From the NCBI GenBank assembly GCA_021234155.1, contig JAJEKV010000014.1, positions 704,949 through 768,948 of the forward strand: a DNA stretch of 64,000 bases, read 5' to 3'. Positions 57,229 to 64,000 of the stretch are shown here, one piece after another (position 1 is the first letter of the stretch; every line of letters starts with the position of its first letter). Under the pieces are notes generated by a model. The model did not search any database. It saw nothing but the letters and a program-made list of their open reading frames with translations, and was not told the DNA's origin. A program made the translations under genes and the position numbers. Origin of the DNA: Isoetes taiwanensis (lineage: Eukaryota; Streptophyta; Lycopodiopsida; Isoetales; Isoetaceae).

Positions 57229-57500
57229 TATAAAAGCAGCTCTAGTCGGTGGTAAGGGTCATTCATATCCCATGGCTTCCTTGCCTCCTCGTCCGGAGCA
57301 CATCCGAAGCATCAGGTGCTCCATGAGCTACCGTGATCTGGATGAATCCTTGAGAATGGGGGTCAAGCTTGATCCTGGCTGAAATCAAAGCTTCGTGGTC
57401 ACGAGATTAGATTTGCACGGAGCTCACTTTCGTGTTGTGATCCACCTTATCGGCATCCGGATCGGGAGATCTATGGTGAATGCCATCACCTCGGCCCGGT
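57229..57500 (+). pseudogene. Small ORF C of the palindrome-associated family, with TATA box
   Basis: TATAAAAG at 57229, ATG at 57272 (in CCCATGGC, as in ORF B). It reads MASLPPRPEHIRSIRCSMSY, RDLDESLRMGVKLDPG and, further on, HFRVVIHLIG and HPDREIYGE. These align with the MTFDDL, GITLDPW, YHITIHIVW and VPEREAYE blocks of ORF B. This copy looks broken. Three palindromes follow (57680, 57731, 57924). Confidence 0.6.
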
Positions 57501-57679
57501 GTTGATGGTGAGTGACTTGTGTCCCTGTAATAAGGATATAATGATATAAGCAATTCTGAAATATGTAAGGATGTATAAGCATAGTGAATTTTATTTCATG
57601 TATCAAACCTGAGTACTTTGTAAAATCGTGGTTCTCGACCTCCTTCTTACGCACTTCTATTTGACTTCCGTCGGGGTTC

Positions 57680-57703
57680 AAATTAGGCGTATACGCCCAA
57701 TTT
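57680..57703. promoter_or_regulatory. GC-rich near-palindrome 5
   Basis: AATTAGGCGTATACGCCCAATT: arms GGCGTA/TACGCC perfect, outer TTA against CAA. The centre differs from copies 1-3 yet still pairs. Confidence 0.85.
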
Positions 57704-57730
57704 CTATCTTGAGGACTCTTCTAGCGAAAG

Positions 57731-57752
57731 AAATTAGGCGCCCGCCCAATTA
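57731..57752. promoter_or_regulatory. GC-rich near-palindrome 6
   Basis: AATTAGGCGCCCGCCCAATT: the core reads GGCG-CC-CGCC, the reverse orientation of the centre in copies 1-3. Confidence 0.85.
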
Positions 57753-57923
57753 TGTGAGACGTTCAATTACAATACAACAAATTAAATCCAATAGAATGAA
57801 CAGCATCACAAGAAAAGTTTGTATTTCATAATTTCAAGATTACAAGATACAAGATTTTAAATTTGATCTTAGATACAAAATTACACCATATAATAATGAT
57901 TCGGCCGGATGTAGCTAGCTTTG

Positions 57924-57945
57924 AAATTGTCGCCCGCCCAATTTT
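57924..57945. promoter_or_regulatory. GC-rich near-palindrome 7 (diverged)
   Basis: AAATTGTCGCCCGCCCAATTT: the right arm is kept, the left arm is degraded. Confidence 0.7.
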
Positions 57946-58284
57946 AAACAACTCTCAAAGCTCAACCTTTGTTCGCAGTGCAGGGGTTCTCTTCAATGTT
58001 GTCGGCGTCGGTATGTTGATCTTGTTGTTCTTTGGGCAGCTTGCTTTATAGCTTCCATCCTATTAATGAATTGCTTTCGATACCACCTTCTTCACTGTCC
58101 CTCCCTCAACTATCTCTACGACCCGGTCTCCTTCTCCACATCGTATTGCCTACCTCCTTTGTTCTTCCTCATCATGTGGCGCTTTATCGGCTTCTCGTCT
58201 GTTGACTTTGAGGTGTGTCCTTGGCGAAGGATTCCTCCGCGATCGTTGTCCACTATCTCATGGCTTGTGCGTTGAGTGCCGCGA

Positions 58285-58665
58285 ACAGCGCGAGGGAACA
58301 TGGCGGGGTGGCTGCTACTGCCGTGCAACCTTGGGCACTTTCGGTCGTTGCACAAAGCAGGGCCAGTACAACCACTATTTGTGGGTGCGAGTGCGACATG
58401 GCGATTGGCGACACTCTTTTTATAGCGGTATGCTACTTTCCACATGCCGAGAGCAACTTCTATAACACTCATTGGGATGTGGATCGATTGGAGCCCTATG
58501 TCGATCTATATGATGACATCTGGCCGGCATAAGCGGTTAGGGCGGGGTTATGTTGCTTGGCGACTTTAATGCCGCATACGCAGGCCGGCGGTTTCAAAAT
58601 TTGAGCCCAGCGGAGGGCGTCTTGCAGTTGAACCCTTGAGAGGTGGCTTGGTCAAGGATCACATG
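58285..58665 (+). mobile_element. LINE endonuclease fragment
   Basis: Homologous at DNA and protein level to 862-1237 of the first LINE. TGCTACTTTCCACATGCCGA is shared exactly, as is CTATGTCGATCTATATGATG. Protein: CYFPHAESNFYNTHWDVDRL and LEPYVDLYDDI. It ends abruptly near GGCTTGGTCAAGGATCACAT, where Copia-related DNA begins soon after. Both ends are internal to the LINE, so it is a fragment without 5' or 3' terminus. Confidence 0.88.
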
Positions 58666-58899
58666 AAGCTTGGTTTAGTTCAAGCGATGTGTCCCATGTG
58701 TCTTTGGGGCGACATGTATGTTCAAGTCCCCATGGCTTTGTGTCCACCAAGCCTCAAATGCAAATTCATTAATTATTCATCTATATATCTACAAATGCTA
58801 GGATCCATCTTCTCATAAGATATTTTTCAGTTCGGATGTTCATCTTAATGAGATCGATATTCGGCAAGAAGATACCAAGGTCATTGATTAGAGTATTTT

Positions 58900-60340
58900 T
58901 GTTCTAGACCCTTCACCTTTCTTTATTGATCAAAAGTCCATGGCCTAGCTCTTATCGATCGATGCGAATCTTCTTTCTATGGTTTTGTGCCCAAAGCATG
59001 GAATTGATTCTGATCAAACTTATTTCTCTATTGTCCATATGATGGCTTAGCACCATCCTTGCACTTGCGACTAAAATGGTGGGGAATCTTGCATTTGGAT
59101 GTCGGGCGACCTTCCTCCATGGTGATCTTCTTGAAGAGATCTTTATACACCCACCACCTAAGTTTGAGGATCCTTTTCTTCCTAATCATGCACTGCAAAC
59201 TTAAGAAAGCAATTTATGGTCTCAAATAGGCATGTCGGATCTGGTTTTGAAATTTTACTCTATCCTTCAAAACCACGCTCTTTCAATGCTTACCTACAAA
59301 TCCAATGATCAGTCCCTTGTCATTTTGCTTCTATATGTGAATGATTTACTTATTATTGGTTATCATTTACCTACTCTTCTTGAAACATCCGATGCCTTTC
59401 GCCATTTCTCTATGGAATGCACGTGTTTGCTTGGGCTACATTTCACCAATTGGCGCTGACACTTACACCTTATCCTTACACCAAAGTCTTTACATCCGGA
59501 GATTTTTGTACCTCTTTAAGGAAGTCTATTGTCTAATTGCCATTCCATAGAAACTCACCTTAATTTGTTTGATTGTCCCTCTATAGCCTCTCCATCTTCT
59601 ATGTATTCACCTAGACATTTATTTTTGCGGTGATCACTTTGTCCCAATCCAATGATAAATACAGCTTTGTTGGACATTGGAATTTAGCCAAATGTCTAAC
59701 AAGCTCCCAACCATGGACTTACATACTCTTCAAGGTCATTTTTTTATCTTACATTGATAGTGGATGCAGTGTTGGGAAGAATCAGCTTGACAAATCTACC
59801 ATTGGTTGCTATTGTCTCTTCTATAGAAGTTTAATAGGCTGGATTACAAAAAAACAAGATACTTGTGCTCGTTCTTCAGTTGAAGCCAAATATTTGGCTC
59901 TATCTCATAGTATTTGTGAAAGGGACTAATGGGATCATGTACATTACCACTATATGCGATAGCGACTTGATGATGGTTTTCTCAAAGTTGCTTACCTTTG
60001 TACTTCAGACATGCTTATCAATGGGTTCACTAAGGCTCTTCCTCCAGACCAATTTAAATGCCATTATTAGTCTCTTGGAGTGTAAGCTGTGGAGGGGAGT
60101 GTTGAAGCATTCATTCATAATTTGACACCTGGTAGAGTTATTAGATGCATCCTATTGTTCTCCTTGCTTATTGTTCATTTTGTTATCTCTTTAGATTGAT
60201 TAGGTATGTTAATCTTTGTTAGGATCGATCATACCAAATCGATACCATGTATAAGAGCATTCGTGCACTATTAAATCAAATGTTCACTTGTGTTCCATTT
60301 TCTTCTTGACTCTGTATGCTCTTATTGTTCTTCTTCATAA
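58900..60340 (+). mobile_element. Second Copia fossil (RT, RNase H, 3' LTR), plus strand
   Basis: RT parts: GDLLEEIFIHPPPKFEDPFL near 59110, AIYGL near 59210 and LLLYVNDLLIIGYHLPTLLE (the DD motif position) near 59312. RNase H parts: NQLDKSTIGCYCLFYRSLIG and KQDTCARSSVEAKYLALSHS near 59780-59910. Then TSDMLINGFTKALPPDQFKC near 60000. A purine tract (GTGGAGGGGAG) is followed by TGTTGAAGCATTCATTC at 60100, the likely 3' LTR start. The LTR has a TATA-like CCATGTATAAGAGC near 60247. It is broken, with many breaks, and no 5' half is seen. It looks older than the first Copia. The LTR's outer end (60300-60340) is uncertain. Confidence 0.83.
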
Positions 60341-61261
60341 ATCATGGATACATGAAACGTCATAAATAGAACCAGTCAGACTAAATTGCAGCAGGCCGCA
60401 AGTTTTGAAGCATTACCTTGACTTGAGGAAGCGGAACATCACTAGTTACGCAAAAACTTGACTTAAGCGGCTAGAACAACACTAAATTTGTTCATCAGCA
60501 CTCCAATTCTTATATATAAATCGAAACACCAACTGTTTAAAGAAGAGAAAACCAGATGGCATTTCTTGCAGTCGCATTGCATTTCGCCCTGCATTATCGT
60601 GGTTTTGACTCTAGCCTATGGCAGTGGATACCAAACCAAGAGTGGAGACCATGTTGACGTAGAAATCACCACAAACTATGGTGGCAACTATTTCCAAAAG
60701 AAAATGATTAAAATTAATTTCAATTTTTCATGATGCATGCCTCGATAATAGAGTCATAGAGAATCAAATCTTGTCAAGCGAATTATATATGAAATTTGAA
60801 AAGAGCATTTTTAGAACTCAAATCATACAAATAAAGGTCACATTATACTATCTATCTATCCATCCATCCATCTATCTAGATAAACAATGTTGGCCTCAAT
60901 TGTTCTCATTATATGGGTATATATAGTATCATGAGTGCTTTTGGTGCACATGTTTAAGATAATGAGTTTGATGGAATGCTGCAATATGAAATGTTGATTT
61001 AGAGATCAACCAATAAGTTTAGAAATTTATTATATTGATTAAGAGTTATACAACTTCTACATGAGTTTTAGATACCAACTTCACATAAATTTTAAATCAA
61101 TAAATTCGGTTAGTGAAGAAAAAAATCCGTGATTAAAGTTGATGCAATATGCATATATTTTGAATACTTACTTCACAAAAAATTTTAAATTATTATGTTA
61201 GTTGGTAAAGAAAAATATTCGCTACATGTCGGGCAAAGCCATTGCAATAATTTCTATGTAG
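60341..61261. other. Intergenic, AT-rich
   Basis: No gene. A compound microsatellite (CTAT)n(CCAT)n lies at 60850-60878. ORF 60488-60733 has no motif. Confidence 0.5.
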
Positions 61262-61375
61262 CTAATGTGTAGCACAATAACAGGGGGTTCCAGGGAGATT
61301 TCACATGGATACATAAATCACCATTATAGAGACCATAGACCATACATGAAACAATTGAATGAGTTATCATAGAAT
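61262..61375 (-). repeat. Inverted copy of the 3' end of the 482-bp repeat
   Basis: Reverse complement of 50490-50590: CCCTGGAACCCCCTG, ATGG.CTAT.GT and CATTCAATTGTTT are shared in order. It shows that the end of the 49644-50600 repeat belongs to a dispersed family. Confidence 0.75.
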
Positions 61376-61663
61376 AAACATAGATTAATAGAAACAAGGT
61401 GCTTTGCGCACAAAGGGTTGCCTTCGGTTTCTTTTGTGGGTAGAGTGGCTTAAATCAAGCGGTGTGGAATCAAAATTGGTACTTTGAAGCCCCCACTATA
61501 TGCATCGACTCAATGTTTAGAAATCAAAGTAGCCCTACCATATTCTTAAGAGTGGGGATAGAAGTAGGAATGAAAGTGCATATCGATTAAATTTTGAGTA
61601 CCAAAGAGGGAATGCAATGTTTGTATGGCCACACATTTTTTGTTGTCACAATGTCGGTCATAC
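61376..61663. other. Short intergenic stretch
   Basis: Nothing recognised. Confidence 0.4.
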
Positions 61664-62350
61664 CATGTGTATGTGCTATTGATACAATTGATAAGTTGCA
61701 ATAATGAACAGCCTCAATTGATAGCCACAAAGATAAACAAAAGGAAATAGATTCGATGTTGAAATATACAATCGGCAGGCGAAACAACGATAAGAGCTCT
61801 TATCCGCAACCGGGTTCAAGCATCTTGTGAGGAAGTCGTTATCACAGCACTTGTCGAGAATCTTCTTCTTAACGGCGGCAAGCGGTCTTGCAAGGGTTGT
61901 AGGCGGTATAGCGTAATCTAGAGTAGGATCAAAGGCGGATAGCGGTAAATTCCGGAAGCCGATTAATAATTTCTTGGCTATAAAATCCGGAGTTCTTAAT
62001 ACTGCTTTGAGAATGCCTTGTCCGGAGATATTAAAGCGGTTGGCTATTGCGGGGATATGGAATAGAATCTGAGCTCACGATACCACTTGATTACAATTGA
62101 TAGTTTGCAATAATGAGCGACCAATTGATAGCCACAAGATAAACAAAAGGAAATAGATTGGGTATTGAAATATACAATCGGCTTAGTAAAACAACGATAG
62201 AGGCTCCTTATCCCATAGCCACAAGGTTGACATGCGGCGAAGTCGTTATCGACACGAGTCAAAAATCTTCTCTTAACTTAATGACAAGGCGATGCGGCAG
62301 GCGTAGCTGATATATGATAATCTAGAGCAGGATAAAAGCGGAATAGCGAG
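61664..62350 (-). mobile_element. TRIM-like unit (two direct repeats of about 260 bp around a short core)
   Basis: 61664-61930 and 62088-62345 are direct repeats (ACAATTGATA, GTTGCAATAATGA, ATTGATAGCCACA, GATAAACAAAAGGAAATAGA, ATATACAATCGGC, GTCGTTATC, TAATCTAGAG.AGGAT). Between them lie about 160 bp ending in GCTCACGATACCA, close to the reverse complement of the initiator-Met primer-binding sequence (GCTCTGATACCA), right before the second repeat. That is the layout of a terminal-repeat retrotransposon in miniature on the minus strand. It has no coding capacity and is diverged. A plain tandem repeat is the alternative. Confidence 0.5.
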
Positions 62351-62437
62351 CTAAGTTGGAAAGCTTTAGAACCATGACTTAACAAAGGCTAGATCAAGCG
62401 ATTGGATGCTAAGCTTGCTTGCTTATTTATCTGAACA

Positions 62438-63330
62438 AGCTGCAAGAAAGTAAATTGACTCATGCCCACATTACTATAAATGTTGGAAAAGAAAAAGGAT
62501 ATGTTTGGTCCAGATGTATAAATGTGGGACTGTCTTTGATGCCATATGTTGTATTCCAAGTATGCTACTTAGAGAAAACTTGTTTTCACAGAATACTGTG
62601 GTCTCAATATATGCCCAAAATGGCCAACTGGGTGCAGCTTTCGACAAATGCTAGAAAAACTCTAGTCTCTAATCTAATGATTGCGCGGCCAAGTTCATCA
62701 TGGATACACAAGGGAGCCTCCTATTTTTTTCCAAATGTGCGGAAGCAGAAGGATTTAACGAATAAAAGCCACATTGCCCTTTAAGCATGGGCAAATCCTG
62801 CTGCCATTATGGAAGGCCTCAGAATACACACGTACACATCACAGAAAAAGGATTAGAATTAGACGTTCCTGTTAATGCCTGACCAACATGTATGGAAAGC
62901 GTATCTGAAGGAGGCATGTAGAATATTTGATGAAATTCTCATTGAGAGTTGTCTTATGGAACACACACAATTGATCCTATGCACAACGAAGAAAGCTATA
63001 TAATTAAATGGAGGTTGAAGGTGTGAGACTAGAGGACAGTTTGAATGTTCTGATATGCTTTGTGCTAGACGCTCAGACGGCACATTAAATCAACAAGTGT
63101 ATTCTAGATTGGTATTGGAAATGTGATGTTGTTGTGCACGCTGTTCTTAATATGTAGAAGTGTTAGAAGCATGCACAGAATCTTTTCAAGAGAATTTCAA
63201 CACGAGATATTGCATCATGGAATATGGCAATGGTTGCTATATATGTTCAGTAAAATTTCAAGATTCGCTTTCAGCAAATACCTGACTTTTATTATCTCAC
63301 TGTAGAATGCATTAATGGCAGCATATGCTC
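62438..63330 (+). pseudogene. PPR protein pseudogene (copy 2)
   Basis: Same PPR remnants as copy 1, more broken. GTTCTTAATATGTAGAAGTG replaces the region of the YRKCG motif near 63143, and TTTCAAGAGAATTTCAACAC with the ISTRDIAS coding stretch persists near 63185. No frame longer than about 121 codons, and that one has no PPR motif. The gene is non-functional. Confidence 0.75.
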
Positions 63331-64000
63331 AAACTGGAAGTAGTGCATAAACTCTAATGCATAGAAGCTATATAGGATAATAAGTTCATAGACAAACAAT
63401 TATAGCGTTATACATGCCAGAATGGGGACCCATTTTCCTTTCCCTATCAAGAATCGCTAAAAATGCATTTTGTATTTGGATCAAAAAGGATAACACGAAT
63501 TTGGTGCTAATAAAGCAGCAACTCTCCTGACATGAACGGTAAGACCATGATTGCAGCGAAGCCTAAGTTGTAAGAAGACAAATGAATCGGCTGAAAGCAA
63601 AATATTCATCAATTTCACTGTAAGTGATAAATTTGGCCATGGGTCTTATATTCATCTTTCATTTCTGACCATCGATCTGGCGGATATCTCTATGCCTTAT
63701 GCCAGGCCAAAGCCCATCAGAATTTTGCAGAGAAAAAGCACATGCCAAAAGTCAATGGTGCAAAACGAACGAACATATGGTCCGCTTTGAAAAAAATTAA
63801 GGGCAACAAAATTGAACACAATGCAGCAAATGGCAATCTAGCTGACTGCCGAATGCAGTCAGCAGCAGTATGAAGAGCCAAAATGAAGTTGTAGAATGCA
63901 ACAAGCCTCGCTAAACGGTAAGCTGCAGGAACAACAAGCTCCACCCCAGGTGACAACCGCAGGGTCATCTTTCGAAGCTATTCCCACAAGCCGATGGAAA
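62438..64000 (+). repeat. Dispersed duplication, copy 2 (partner 34968-36545)
   Basis: Collinear with copy 1 from AACAAGCTGCAAGAAAGTAA to the window end, with many small indels and short C/G-rich replacements. The upstream 95-bp tandem repeat of copy 1 is absent here, so it arose after the split or was not included. Confidence 0.9.

Larger units (their letters stand above)
51115..57950. mobile_element. Candidate composite element: palindromes, small ORFs, methyltransferase-like and DUF7869-like genes
   Basis: Two clusters of GC-rich near-palindromes (51177-52248 and 57095-57945) bracket a divergent gene pair: a methyltransferase-like gene on the minus strand and a DUF7869-like gene on the plus strand. 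Small TATA-led ORFs sit beside the palindromes. A shared lead sequence (CGTTTC...GCAACTCTGTTA) precedes the first palindrome of each cluster (51131 and 57020) and, in part, the one at 52157. This could be one element of about 6.8 kb, or a transposon of about 4.8 kb that entered an older array of small ORFs. No terminal inverted repeat or target-site duplication is proven. Confidence 0.5.

Overview
The window is nuclear DNA of a land plant. It carries an Lhcb-type chlorophyll a/b-binding gene copy, PPR gene copies with plant-style 'MYGKCG' repeats, an ATL-type RING-H2 ORF, short GT-AG introns and fragments of Copia LTR elements and an APE-type LINE. Some TE-like proteins, as I remember them, are commoner in ferns, mosses and lycophytes than in flowering plants, so a fern-like plant is my guess, at low certainty. 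Almost no protein-coding unit is intact. The window is a patchwork of repeats, gene fragments and nested mobile elements.

Layout: (1) 1-3260, a LINE with endonuclease and reverse transcriptase. (2) 3261-5175, no gene. (3) 5176-20200, a large tandem duplication (units 5176-12157 and 12548-20200, with a 390-bp partial unit between). Each unit starts with exon fragments of three unrelated genes (NRAMP transporter, GDSL esterase, FKBP42/TWD1) in one orientation, as in a gene-capturing transposon. Unit 2 differs by a ~920-bp inversion and a ~640-bp insertion. (4) About 20200-24752, a minus-strand Copia fossil containing a LINE fragment. (5) 24753-31800, repeats and one broken, intron-containing zinc-finger gene of TE-like type (about 27750-30690). 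(6) 31827-32632, a disrupted Lhcb gene with a TATA box. (7) 33124-36700, a hairpin element, a perfect 95-bp tandem repeat and a PPR pseudogene whose second copy fills the window end (62438-64000). (8) 36700-45440, mostly AT-rich DNA with palindromes and microsatellites. (9) 45441-45869, the RING-H2 ORF. (10) 46466-50600, two tandem duplications around a fold-back element. (11) 51115-57950, an unusual composite region. (12) 58285-62350, a LINE fragment, a second Copia fossil and a TRIM-like unit.

The most interesting region is 51.1-58.0 kb. Three copies of a small ORF (about 80 codons) each have a TATA box about 40 bp upstream. Seven near-palindromes of the type TTGGGCGGGCGCCCAA lie beside them. 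Between the two palindrome clusters lie a minus-strand gene with beta-class DNA methyltransferase motifs and, diverging from it, a plus-strand gene with a DUF7869-like core (GHTHD motif, RENKN-like motif). I know of no described element with this combination.

Caution: paired copies differ in short clusters of indels and C/G-rich substitutions between long identical stretches. Some apparent frame breaks may therefore be consensus errors rather than biology.
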